A DNA stretch of 64,000 bases from Candidatus Cohnella colombiensis (lineage in GTDB: Bacteria > Bacillota > Bacilli > Paenibacillales > Paenibacillaceae), in assembly GCA_029203125.1 (NCBI GenBank), contig CP119317.1, forward strand, positions 2,170,001 to 2,234,000, written 5' to 3'. The first letter of the stretch is position 1; every line of letters begins with the position of its first letter. Below the pieces are notes generated by a model. It saw only the letters and a list, made by a program, of their open reading frames with translations. It was not told where the DNA came from and did not search any database. Shown one piece after another: positions 15,727 through 23,730 of the stretch. The translations under genes were made by a program, and so were the position numbers.

Positions 15727-17379
15727 TTGGAAGCGAAGACGGCATCATCACATTTTATTAAAAACATCGTTATCGAAGATTTAGCAGCAGGGAAAGTGAA
15801 AGAAATCGTCACGAGATTCCCTCCTGAGCCTAATGGCTACTTGCACATTGGACATGCCAAGTCCATTTGCCTTAACTTCGAGCTTGCTGATGAGTTTAAT
15901 GGAAGAACCAATTTAAGATTCGACGACACCAATCCGGTCAAGGAAGATACGGAATATGTCGAATCGATCAAGCAAGATGTGAAATGGCTTGGCTTCGATT
16001 GGGACGGATTGTTTTTTGCATCCGATTACTTCGGCCAAATGTATGAGCGTGCACTTCTACTCATCCGAAAAGGACTTGCATATGTGGATGACCAGAATGG
16101 GGATCAAATCCGTGAAACACGCGGTACGTTGACTGCACCGGGGCAAGACAGTCCTTATCGCAACCGGACAATCGAAGATAATCTTGATCTCTTCCAACGG
16201 ATGAAAGCAGGAGAGTTCGCCGATGGACAAAAAGTGCTTCGCGCCAAGATCGATATGGCCTCACCTAACGTGAACCTGCGCGATCCTATCATCTATCGTG
16301 TTGTACACGCGCATCATCACAATACTGGAGACGAATGGTGCATCTATCCGATGTATGCTTTCGCTCATCCGATTGAAGATGCGATTGAAGGCGTCACTCA
16401 TTCCATATGTACGCTTGAGTTCGAGGACCAACGTCCATTCTATGATTGGGTTGTCCGTGAATGTGAAATGCCATGGGTGCCTCATCAATATGAATTCGCA
16501 AGGCTTAATATTACGAACACGGTCATGAGCAAAAGAAAGCTAAAGCAACTCGTCGACGAAAAAGTTGTAGACGGCTGGGACGATCCTCGAATGCCTACCA
16601 TTTCAGGATTACGTCGTAAAGGGTATACACCTGAATCGATTCGTGCATTTTGCCGTGAAATCGGTGTTGCTAAGAGCTACGGTATCGTAGATGAACGGAT
16701 GCTTGAGCATTTCATTCGGGAAGATCTCAAGCTCAAGGCGTTGCGTACGATGGCTGTTTTGAGACCGCTGAAAGTCGTCATCACGAATTATCCTGAAGGA
16801 CAAACCGAATGGCTCGAAGCGGAAAACAATTCCGAGAATGAAGAGATGGGCAATCGTCAGATTCCTTTCTCCCGTGAGATCTATATCGAGCAAGATGATT
16901 TCATGGAAAATCCTCCTGCCAAATATTTCCGTTTGTTCCCTGGTAATGAAGTGCGATTGAAGCATGCATACTTTATTAAGTGCGAAGAAGTCATTAAGGA
17001 TGCAGACGGCAACGTTATTGAATTGCGCTGTACGTACGACGTCGAAACGAAGAGCGGCTCAGGCTTTACTGGACGTAAAGTTAAAGGGACTTTGCACTGG
17101 GTCGATGCAGCACATGCGATAGCTGCACAATTCCGTCAATATGAACCGCTTATCTCAGATGAGGCAGAAGATGATGGACAATCATTCCTCGACCACATAA
17201 ATCCAAACTCGCTTGAAGTACTGCATGGCTTCGTTGAACCGCAGATGAAAGAAGCGGCAGGCGGCGATAAGTTTCAATTTTTCCGTCATGGCTACTTCAA
17301 TGTAGATCCGAAAGATACGACGAGTGATCGTCCGGTATTCAACCGCATCGTATCTTTGAAAAGCTCATTCACAATTTAG
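15727..17379 (+). CDS. glnS: Glutaminyl-tRNA synthetase
   Basis: Charges tRNA-Gln directly with glutamine. A class I synthetase of about 550 residues, the usual length of the E. coli type, with no YqeY fusion. The HIGH motif appears as PPEPNGYLHIGHAKS near residue 35 and the KMSKS equivalent as VMSKRKL near 268. GlnRS-specific blocks such as RFDDTNP and TLEFEDQRPFYDWVV are present. The start is a TTG; the one at 15727 has AGGAAGG nine bases upstream, while a TTG at 15718 is too close. Many Bacillota lack this enzyme and use GatCAB on mischarged tRNA, so it was probably acquired in this lineage by transfer. It is divergent from the ABC operon. Confidence 0.93.
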   Translation: MEAKTASSHFIKNIVIEDLAAGKVKEIVTRFPPEPNGYLHIGHAKSICLNFELADEFNGRTNLRFDDTNPVKEDTEYVESIKQDVKWLGFDWDGLFFASDYFGQMYERALLLIRKGLAYVDDQNGDQIRETRGTLTAPGQDSPYRNRTIEDNLDLFQRMKAGEFADGQKVLRAKIDMASPNVNLRDPIIYRVVHAHHHNTGDEWCIYPMYAFAHPIEDAIEGVTHSICTLEFEDQRPFYDWVVRECEMPWVPHQYEFARLNITNTVMSKRKLKQLVDEKVVDGWDDPRMPTISGLRRKGYTPESIRAFCREIGVAKSYGIVDERMLEHFIREDLKLKALRTMAVLRPLKVVITNYPEGQTEWLEAENNSENEEMGNRQIPFSREIYIEQDDFMENPPAKYFRLFPGNEVRLKHAYFIKCEEVIKDADGNVIELRCTYDVETKSGSGFTGRKVKGTLHWVDAAHAIAAQFRQYEPLISDEAEDDGQSFLDHINPNSLEVLHGFVEPQMKEAAGGDKFQFFRHGYFNVDPKDTTSDRPVFNRIVSLKSSFTI

Positions 17380-17389
17380 TACACTCATC

Positions 17390-17430
17390 ACAAGCTCCCG
17401 CTCCCTTATTGAAGGAAAGCGGGAGCTTGT
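17390..17430 (+). other. Stem-loop between glnS and nagZ
   Basis: ACAAGCTCCCGCT pairs with AGCGGGAGCTTGT (13 pairs) around a 15-base loop. No T-run follows on either strand, so it is more likely an mRNA-stabilising or processing hairpin than a simple terminator. Confidence 0.6.
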
Positions 17431-17449
17431 AAAATTCAGGAGGTATTCG

Positions 17450-18745
17450 ATGTTCTATCGCCCCAACCGCTCCTACCGACGTTCGATCCTGCTCTTCCTG
17501 CTCATCCTCACAATCGTTGTCTCTGGATGCTCCAAGAGTAACGAATCAGAGCCGATTCCACCCGCTCCGATCGATGTCGAGCAGCCTACCCCATCGTCAA
17601 GTGAAAGCCAAAGCGAGACTTCATTAACCCCCGCTCCTTCGGAAGAAGTCGATGATTTGACGAAGCTCATCGATAACTTGACGCTTGAGGAGAAGATCGG
17701 ACAACTTATCCTTATAGGCGTTGAAGGTACTGCCATCGATGATACGTTAACAAAGATGATTCAAGATAAACACTACGGGGGTATTATCTTTTATCAGAAC
17801 AACTTGTCCAACCTTGCCGATTCTGTAAAGTTAATCAATGAGTTAAAGGCTGCAAACTCTTCCAATCCTTTACCTCTATTCCTTAGCGTTGACCAAGAAG
17901 GTGGAAAAGTAAGTCGACTCCCCTCCGATTTCGTGACTATGCCTAGCGCTGCCACAGTAGGTCGAACAGAAAACCCCGAGCTCGCGAGCCAAATGGGGAA
18001 AATATTAGCTGAAGAACTGAAATTGATGGGATTCAATGTGAACTTTGCCCCTGTACTCGACATTGCAAGCAATCCTAATAATAAGGTGATTGGCGATCGT
18101 GCTTTCGGTGATCAAGCCGATCTCGTTACGAAGATGGGGATTGCCCAAATGAAAGGTATGCAGGACAACGGGGTCATTCCAGTTATCAAGCATTTCCCGG
18201 GCCACGGCGACACGTCAACGGACTCTCACCTTAACCTTCCGATCGTTAATAAGACGATTGATGAGCTTAAACAGCTTGAATGGATTCCGTTCCAAGCTGC
18301 AATTAAGGAGCAAGCTGAAGTCGTTATGATTGCCCATATTTTGTATCCGAACATCGACAAAGATGCGCCGGCAAGCTTTTCACATATTCTCATTCAAGAT
18401 CAGCTGCGGGGCAAGCTTGGCTTTGAAGGAGTAGTTATTACCGACGAGCTCACGATGGGGGCGATTTCCAACCATTATGGCGTTGTCCCTTCTGCTATTA
18501 ACGCAATCAAAGCAGGGAGCGATATTGTCATGATCGCACATAACTACAAGCAAATGAATCTCGTTTATAAACAGCTATTGACCGAAGTCAAGAATGGCAA
18601 TATTACAGAAGAGCGCATTAACGAAAGTGTTAGAAGAATCATTACACTGAAGCAGAAGTACAATCTCACAAACGAACCCACACCGATTCCTTCGCTTAAC
18701 GATTTACCGAATGCTGCAATCAAGGAATGGTTAGACAAGCTTTAG
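17450..18745 (+). CDS. nagZ: Beta-N-acetylhexosaminidase NagZ, lipoprotein
   Basis: A 431-residue glycoside hydrolase family 3 enzyme that removes GlcNAc from peptidoglycan fragments during wall turnover. The N-terminus is a lipoprotein signal (LTIVVSGC, Cys at about 27) followed by a Ser/Pro/Glu-rich linker. The catalytic domain begins near residue 65. It has FLSVDQEGGKVSRL, the substrate loop KHFPGHGDTSTDSH that carries the family's acid/base His-Asp pair, and the nucleophile Asp in VVITDELTMGA. The second GH3 domain is absent, as in short NagZ proteins. AGGAGG stands before the ATG. In Bacillus NagZ is likewise outside the cytoplasm. Confidence 0.92.
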   Translation: MFYRPNRSYRRSILLFLLILTIVVSGCSKSNESEPIPPAPIDVEQPTPSSSESQSETSLTPAPSEEVDDLTKLIDNLTLEEKIGQLILIGVEGTAIDDTLTKMIQDKHYGGIIFYQNNLSNLADSVKLINELKAANSSNPLPLFLSVDQEGGKVSRLPSDFVTMPSAATVGRTENPELASQMGKILAEELKLMGFNVNFAPVLDIASNPNNKVIGDRAFGDQADLVTKMGIAQMKGMQDNGVIPVIKHFPGHGDTSTDSHLNLPIVNKTIDELKQLEWIPFQAAIKEQAEVVMIAHILYPNIDKDAPASFSHILIQDQLRGKLGFEGVVITDELTMGAISNHYGVVPSAINAIKAGSDIVMIAHNYKQMNLVYKQLLTEVKNGNITEERINESVRRIITLKQKYNLTNEPTPIPSLNDLPNAAIKEWLDKL

Positions 18746-18775
18746 GGACGCTTTGAGCGCCCCTAAAGTTTTTTT
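18740..18775 (+). terminator. Terminator of nagZ
   Basis: CTTTAGGG-A-CGC pairs with GCG-C-CCCTAAAG, followed by seven T. It overlaps the nagZ stop region and abuts the stop of the convergent permease gene. Confidence 0.88.
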
Positions 18776-19892
18776 AACGAACTTCAATTTTCATTTTCCG
18801 ATAAATGATAATAGCAAGCGCAAACGAAATGACACCCCATATAGCAAGAATACCTATTCCAGTCCAAAATTCCGCTGTGAACATTCCGCTACCATATACC
18901 ATGCCATCGCGCATTCCATTTACGAAGTATGTGAGCGGCAACACTTTGCTTACTGGCAATAGCCATTCCGGAAAACCACTCGTTGGGAAGAAGATCCCGC
19001 TGAGGAACATCATCAGGAAGCTAGCAATATTTGCAATCCCCATGTAAGCTTCAATCGATTTACTGAATGAGGAAATCATATATCCGATCGCATTAAATGT
19101 GAGTGCCCCGACTAGGAATGCCACGATTAATGTTGGCGCATCAATGTGCAACTTCGCACCAAAGCCTAATACACCAATGGCACTTAAAATTAACACTTGA
19201 ACGATTCCCAAAATAAATCTTACGAGCAAGCTTCCTGTGCCGAGTAATCCCATCTTAGCTGGTGTCATCCGAAGACGCTTGAGCAACCCTTTGCGTCGCA
19301 TCTCTACCATGTCAACCATTCCGAACAATCCACCCTGCGCTACGGCGAGTGCAATCATTCCTGTTAATAGAAAATCGACATAGGTTAGATCCTCGCTTCC
19401 CCCAGATACAGAATCAATCGTCAAATTGAAAGTTGGAGTAATTCCGGCAACTGACCAATTCACCTGTTCAAGAAACTGTCCAATAATTCCGGAAATCGCC
19501 TGTGATGTCGCATTTTTTTCATTTTCTTTATTGTAAATGAGCTCTAGCGATTTTGTTTCCTCAGATGCCGGCAGCACGATGACCGCATCTACCTTCTTGT
19601 TCTTAATCCAATCATCTGCTTGTTCCATTGTAACCGGCTGTTCCGACTTCCACTCGAACACTGGCAAATGCCGAAGTTGATCCTCTAGCAGATTAGACGT
19701 CGCATTTTCTTGCATTTCTACTACTGCAATTTTCGCCTTAAAGTGACTGCTATCGCTCGAACCGAAGATGACCATGAAGATGACCATCAATATAATTGGG
19801 AAAAATATATTCCAGAACCACACTTGCTTTTCACGAAACATCATTTTCAAATTTGCACCAAAGAGCTTGAACAATTGTTTACGATTACTCAT
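18774..19892 (-). CDS. ABC-2 type exporter permease
   Basis: A 372-residue permease of the YhgE/DrrB-like ABC-2 family. The first helix is FWNIFFPIILMVIFMVIFG (about residues 28-46). An extracytoplasmic domain of about 150 residues follows. Five further helices lie in the second half, beginning with FLLTGMIALAVAQGGLFG and containing the conserved amphipathic RRKGLLKRLRMTP. The last helix is GILAIWGVISFALAIIIYRK. The ATG at 19892 has GGAGGG six bases upstream; a frame start at 19940 lies in the upstream gene. It is translationally coupled to the ATPase gene (one-base gap) and forms an exporter with it. The substrate is unknown; drug or lipid export is usual for the family. Confidence 0.88.
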   Translation of the reverse strand: MSNRKQLFKLFGANLKMMFREKQVWFWNIFFPIILMVIFMVIFGSSDSSHFKAKIAVVEMQENATSNLLEDQLRHLPVFEWKSEQPVTMEQADDWIKNKKVDAVIVLPASEETKSLELIYNKENEKNATSQAISGIIGQFLEQVNWSVAGITPTFNLTIDSVSGGSEDLTYVDFLLTGMIALAVAQGGLFGMVDMVEMRRKGLLKRLRMTPAKMGLLGTGSLLVRFILGIVQVLILSAIGVLGFGAKLHIDAPTLIVAFLVGALTFNAIGYMISSFSKSIEAYMGIANIASFLMMFLSGIFFPTSGFPEWLLPVSKVLPLTYFVNGMRDGMVYGSGMFTAEFWTGIGILAIWGVISFALAIIIYRKMKIEVR

Positions 19893-19893
19893 C

Positions 19894-20823
19894 TCAATCC
19901 CTCCATTCTTTGCCTGTGAAGGCAATAAACACATCTTCAAGGCTTAATTCGAGAATGGATACTTGACCGATTCGATACCCTTGATCTTTCGTAAATCCGA
20001 ATAACTCATACAAAGTTTCTTCCGGATTAATCGACCACACGTGTAAATATGTACCCTCCAGTGATGTGCGTGTAACTGTTGGCAAATTGCTTGCACGTTG
20101 TTCTGTTGCAATCGCCGCTGCATCTCCATCAGTGAATTGCAATCGAATTTGGCGCTCCTTAGTCAACTGATCAATCAGAGCAGCAGGAGTATCTAATGTA
20201 ACGATGCGACCTTGATCGACAATACAGACTCGATCGCTGAGCTTCTCAGCTTCCTCCATGTAATGCGTAGTTAATATCGTCGTTTTACCTAGTTCCTTCA
20301 ACTGAAGCACAATGTCCCATATATTACGACGTGCTTGTGGATCTAATCCTGTCGTGGGTTCATCGAGAAAGATGATGTCAGGATCACTAATCATTGCAAG
20401 ACCAATCGCTAATCTCTGTCTCTGCCCCCCGGACAGTGACTTTACTCGCTTGTTGCGATGGTCGGTTAAATTAATCATTTTCATAATTTCCTCTATTGGC
20501 TTCGGCGTCGGATAGAACGATGCGAAAAGATCCAAATTTTCTTCAACGGATAACAGATCGAACATTGCTCCAGTCTGCGGTTGCACGCCGATCTTGTACT
20601 TGATCGCCTCCGCGTCCTTCGACCATACTAAACCATCTACTTTGATCGTTCCTTGATCCGGCGGAAGCAAACCCTCGATCATCTCTAAAGTTGTCGTCTT
20701 CCCTGCTCCGTTCGGACCGATAATCGTAAACACTTCCCCCGATTCAACAGTAAAGCTAATTCCATCTACTGCAGTAACTGCTCCGAATGACTTGCGCAAA
20801 CCTTCAACTTCCAAAATTGCCAT
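19894..20823 (-). CDS. ABC-2 exporter ATP-binding protein
   Basis: A 309-residue ATPase. Walker A GPNGAGKTT (about 37-45), Q-loop VQPQ, signature LSGGQRQRLAIG (about 134), Walker B IIFLDEPTTGLDP and H-loop TTHY are intact. The last 80 residues form the C-terminal domain typical of drug and lantibiotic exporter ATPases (ETLYELFGFTKDQGYRIGQV, then LELSLEDVFIAFTG). It is the first gene of a two-gene operon with the permease at 18774. The gene upstream, at 21009, has its own terminator before this gene. Confidence 0.9.
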   Translation of the reverse strand: MAILEVEGLRKSFGAVTAVDGISFTVESGEVFTIIGPNGAGKTTTLEMIEGLLPPDQGTIKVDGLVWSKDAEAIKYKIGVQPQTGAMFDLLSVEENLDLFASFYPTPKPIEEIMKMINLTDHRNKRVKSLSGGQRQRLAIGLAMISDPDIIFLDEPTTGLDPQARRNIWDIVLQLKELGKTTILTTHYMEEAEKLSDRVCIVDQGRIVTLDTPAALIDQLTKERQIRLQFTDGDAAAIATEQRASNLPTVTRTSLEGTYLHVWSINPEETLYELFGFTKDQGYRIGQVSILELSLEDVFIAFTGKEWRD

Positions 20824-20947
20824 GAGCGACTCTCCTTTTCATCCATCTGAATGATTCCAAATTATACCCTTATTGTAGCGAACATGAGTCTAGTCATCTA
20901 CCGTCTTAAGTACGCCTCGAATCTACGACTTGCGACTGAGTCGGATC

Positions 20948-20991
20948 AAAAAAGAGGTTAAGCTTATGGACATGTCCACTAGCTCAACCTC
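20948..20991 (-). terminator. Terminator of the yvyF-like gene
   Basis: On the minus strand GAGGTTGAGCT pairs with AGCTTAACCTC, with an inner palindromic GGACATGTCC loop region, and is followed by TTTTTT. Confidence 0.85.
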
Positions 20992-21008
20992 ATGTGCTCG
21001 AATATGAT

Positions 21009-21416
21009 TTATTGAGAGTCTCTAGATATATATGTATTCGCTTTAATTCGTTCCTTTAGAAGACGATCCTGCTCGATCGCATATTCAATATCATTCTGAA
21101 TCTTCGTTGAGCATGATAGACATAAAGTACCTTTACGAATTGGTGCTTCACAATTGTCACACGAGTCCGCTAAATTCGGGTAATCATGCAATCTTAATTT
21201 ACCTGAGCGAATCAAGTATCTGATCTTATCTTCTGGAATCGCAACTTTAGACGAAAGCTCAGCATTCGATAACTGGCGATTGCGAAGCAACTGCTGTTCA
21301 AGCACCTTGAGATGCGTATCTTCCTCAGTAGAACAGCTTTGACACAAATTCCGTATATTTCTTTGAAATATTTTTCCGCATTTCGGACAGTTCGCAACAT
21401 TTAATTCATTCGACAT
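21009..21416 (-). CDS. YvyF-like zinc-ribbon protein
   Basis: A 135-residue protein with two Cys pairs at each end: CPKCGK...CQSC (about 10-27) and CDNC...CLSC (about 86-101). Between them is a helix-turn-helix-like segment (LSSKVAIPEDKIRYLIRSGKL) and DYPNL. This arrangement matches the flagellar-operon protein family of Bacillus YvyF. In Bacillus that gene lies beside flgM and flgK; here there is no flagellar gene near it. The ATG at 21416 has AGAAGGG six bases upstream; the TTG at 21422 is part of that spacing. The role is unknown. DNA or RNA binding is possible from the fold. Confidence 0.7.
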   Translation of the reverse strand: MSNELNVANCPKCGKIFQRNIRNLCQSCSTEEDTHLKVLEQQLLRNRQLSNAELSSKVAIPEDKIRYLIRSGKLRLHDYPNLADSCDNCEAPIRKGTLCLSCSTKIQNDIEYAIEQDRLLKERIKANTYISRDSQ

Positions 21417-21467
21417 GATCAACCCTTCTTCATCTCGTACTTTTGCACTAATAATAACATGGAAAGG

Positions 21468-22100
21468 CTAGTATTGCCTATTTAATAATTGTTCTTTTTC
21501 ACTAGATTTTTCTATCTTCTTAAAGCTTACAAGCTCTCGATTCATATATTTTTCTTCCCCGAATAGTATAACACCGATCGTTCTGACTACTATTTTAATA
21601 TCTAGCCACAAACTATAATGATCCACATAATAGACATCATAACGATGACGCTCATCTAACGATATGTATATCCCCCCACTAACTTGCGCTAGACCTGTTA
21701 ATCCTGGACGCACGTTAAAACGTTTAAGCTCCTCTGCGGTATATTCAGGTAAATAGTCGATACGTTCAGGCCGCGGCCCTATGAGACTCATTTCGCCCTT
21801 TAACACATTAAGCATCTGTGGAATCTCATCCAGCTTTGTTCTTCTTAGCAGCTTCCCAATCGACGTAACGCGATCATCATCTTTCATAACCTCATGACCT
21901 TTGATCATCGTTTCTGACCCTAATTTCATCGTTCGAAATTTATATACTCCGAAAACTTTCGTTCCCCGCCCAGGTCGATCTTGCATAAACAGTACTGGAC
22001 CAGACGAAGTCCATTTAATGAGCAGCGCTATAACTAACCAAGCGGGTAATAAAAGAAGGAGCACAAGTAATGCGATCGTAATATCTATTAATCTCTTCAT
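21468..22100 (-). CDS. Sugar phosphotransferase (polyprenyl-phosphate, WcaJ/PglC type)
   Basis: A 210-residue membrane enzyme that moves a sugar-1-phosphate from a nucleotide sugar to undecaprenyl phosphate and so starts a surface glycan. It has one N-terminal hydrophobic helix (ITIALLVLLLLLPAWLVIALL), the conserved KFRTM, the catalytic acidic pair within RRTKLDEIPQMLNVLKGEMS, GPRPE and the RPGLTGLAQVSG block. It is the short, catalytic-core form. The ATG at 22100 has AAGGG ten bases upstream; an upstream ATG at 22118 is also possible. It stands alone; no glycosyltransferases or polymerase genes are near it. Confidence 0.9.
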   Translation of the reverse strand: MKRLIDITIALLVLLLLLPAWLVIALLIKWTSSGPVLFMQDRPGRGTKVFGVYKFRTMKLGSETMIKGHEVMKDDDRVTSIGKLLRRTKLDEIPQMLNVLKGEMSLIGPRPERIDYLPEYTAEELKRFNVRPGLTGLAQVSGGIYISLDERHRYDVYYVDHYSLWLDIKIVVRTIGVILFGEEKYMNRELVSFKKIEKSSEKEQLLNRQY

Positions 22101-22273
22101 AAAGTGTCTACCCTTCATCGTATCTTGATAGATTTACATATATAGGTCTATTATACCATATATGACGAAGAGTGGCGATACAGTTCAATGAGCCCTGTTT
22201 CACCACCCTATTTGTTTGACTTGCTTATTTAACATTAAAGCGAGCATACTGCTTTTGGAACAACTCCACTTTG

Positions 22274-22921
22274 TTATTTGCCAAATGCTTGCGGATCTTC
22301 TCTCCAGGATTGCAGTAAAGCAACATCCGCAGATTGAATGGTTCCACGTCGAAGCGCTTCATCAACCAACGATGTGTAATTCGATAGCGTTTCTAAAGGG
22401 ATTCCCGCATCAATGAAAGCTTGCTCCGCTTGTGCGAATTGGTACGTGAAGATCGCCAGCACTCCCATAACCTGCGCACCCTCTTCACGAACAGCAAGTG
22501 CAGCTTTGAGTGAGCTACCCCCTGTCGAGATTAGATCCTCTATGACGACAACCTTTTGTCCCGGCTCGATCCGACCTTCAATTTGATTTTGCTTACCATG
22601 CCCTTTAGCTTTATCGCGAACATAAGCCATTGGCAGATTCAGCTTCTGTGCCACCCAAGCAGCATGTGGAATACCTGCAGTTGCAGTACCTGCAATGACT
22701 GTTGCATCCGGGTACTTTGCGCGAATGATCGAGGCAAACCCCTCTGCGATCGTGTCACGTATAATTGGAAAACCCATCGTCAAACGATTATCGCAATAGA
22801 TGGGAGACTTAATACCCGAAGTCCATGTGAATGGATCGTTCGGGCGCAAATGTACCGCTCCGATGTCTAACAGGTGACCCGCAATTGTAGCTGGAAGTTG
22901 CGTAAGCTTTGTCTCACTCAT
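22274..22921 (-). CDS. pyrE: Orotate phosphoribosyltransferase
   Basis: Joins orotate and PRPP to give OMP, the fifth step of UMP synthesis. 215 residues, the normal length. The PRPP-binding motif is VVVIEDLISTGGSSL (about residues 120-134); the loop with YVRDKAKGHGKQNQIEG carries the catalytic lysines. It is the last gene of the pyr operon and overlaps pyrF by four bases (ATGA), so the two final enzymes are translationally coupled. No terminator was recognised downstream in the 170 bases before the sugar transferase gene. Confidence 0.95.
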   Translation of the reverse strand: MSETKLTQLPATIAGHLLDIGAVHLRPNDPFTWTSGIKSPIYCDNRLTMGFPIIRDTIAEGFASIIRAKYPDATVIAGTATAGIPHAAWVAQKLNLPMAYVRDKAKGHGKQNQIEGRIEPGQKVVVIEDLISTGGSSLKAALAVREEGAQVMGVLAIFTYQFAQAEQAFIDAGIPLETLSNYTSLVDEALRRGTIQSADVALLQSWREDPQAFGK

Positions 22922-23658
22922 GATTCAGTCATCTCCTTTATGATTCGATTGAGCGCTTCTGCTGGGTTATCAGCTGCAGTAATTGGTCTACCTATAACGA
23001 GATAGTCCGTACCACACTTCACCGCATCGTAAGGTGTCATTACACGTGATTGATCTCCTAGTGCAGCACCTCGTGGACGAATACCCGGTGTTACGGTAAC
23101 AAAGTCTGTGCCGCAAGCAAGCTTGATCGCCTCTACTTCAAGAGGTGAAGCGACAACACCTTGCAACCCTGCTGTGCGTGCTAGCTTCGCATAGTGCACC
23201 ACTGCTTCCTCTAGCTGTCCAGAAATTCTAATCTCTTCATTCAATACCGATTGACTCGTACTCGTTAGCTGCGTAACTGCGATGATCATTGGCAAGTGCT
23301 CTGCTTCACCAGCTGTAACGGCCTCTTGCACCCCTTCAACTGCTGCGCTCATCATCGCCAAACCACCAGCACCATGCACATTAAACAGGTCTACACCTAG
23401 GCGAGCAAGACTTCGTGATCCACCGCGCACAGTGTTCGGAATATCATGCATCTTCAAATCGAGGAATACGCGAAACTTACGTGCTTTCAACTCGCGAACA
23501 ACTGACGGTCCCGCTGCATAGAACAGCTCCATGCCAACCTTCATCCAGCAGCCTGTTCCTTGGAGTTCACTAGCAAGTCGAAGCGCTGCATCTGCATCCG
23601 GCTTATCCAATGCGACCATGACCTTACTCGCTGCCTCTGCCATCGTTAACGCTGCCAT
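22918..23658 (-). CDS. pyrF: Orotidine 5'-phosphate decarboxylase
   Basis: Makes UMP from OMP. 246 residues. The catalytic tetrad block DLKMHDIPNTV is at about 70-80 with the central Lys and Asp intact. The phosphate-binding C-terminal part has TPGIRPRG and DYLVIGRPIT. The ATG at 23658 has GAGAGG nine bases upstream; an ATG at 23667 is directly against it and is less likely. It follows carB after 72 bases that fold into a strong hairpin. The electron-transfer and oxidase genes pyrK and pyrD, often between carB and pyrF, are absent. Confidence 0.95.
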   Translation of the reverse strand: MAALTMAEAASKVMVALDKPDADAALRLASELQGTGCWMKVGMELFYAAGPSVVRELKARKFRVFLDLKMHDIPNTVRGGSRSLARLGVDLFNVHGAGGLAMMSAAVEGVQEAVTAGEAEHLPMIIAVTQLTSTSQSVLNEEIRISGQLEEAVVHYAKLARTAGLQGVVASPLEVEAIKLACGTDFVTVTPGIRPRGAALGDQSRVMTPYDAVKCGTDYLVIGRPITAADNPAEALNRIIKEMTES

Positions 23659-23682
23659 TGCACTCATCCTCTCATATAGAAG

Positions 23683-23718
23683 CCCGATCCCCTGCGAAGC
23701 TCGCAGAATGACCGGGCA
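23683..23718 (-). other. Hairpin between carB and pyrF
   Basis: On the minus strand GCCCGGTC pairs with GATCGGGC, and inside it CTGCGA pairs with TCGCAG. There is no T-run. It may set the relative mRNA level of the pyrFE part by processing or stability. Confidence 0.5.
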
Positions 23719-23730
23719 ATTTTCAAACGA

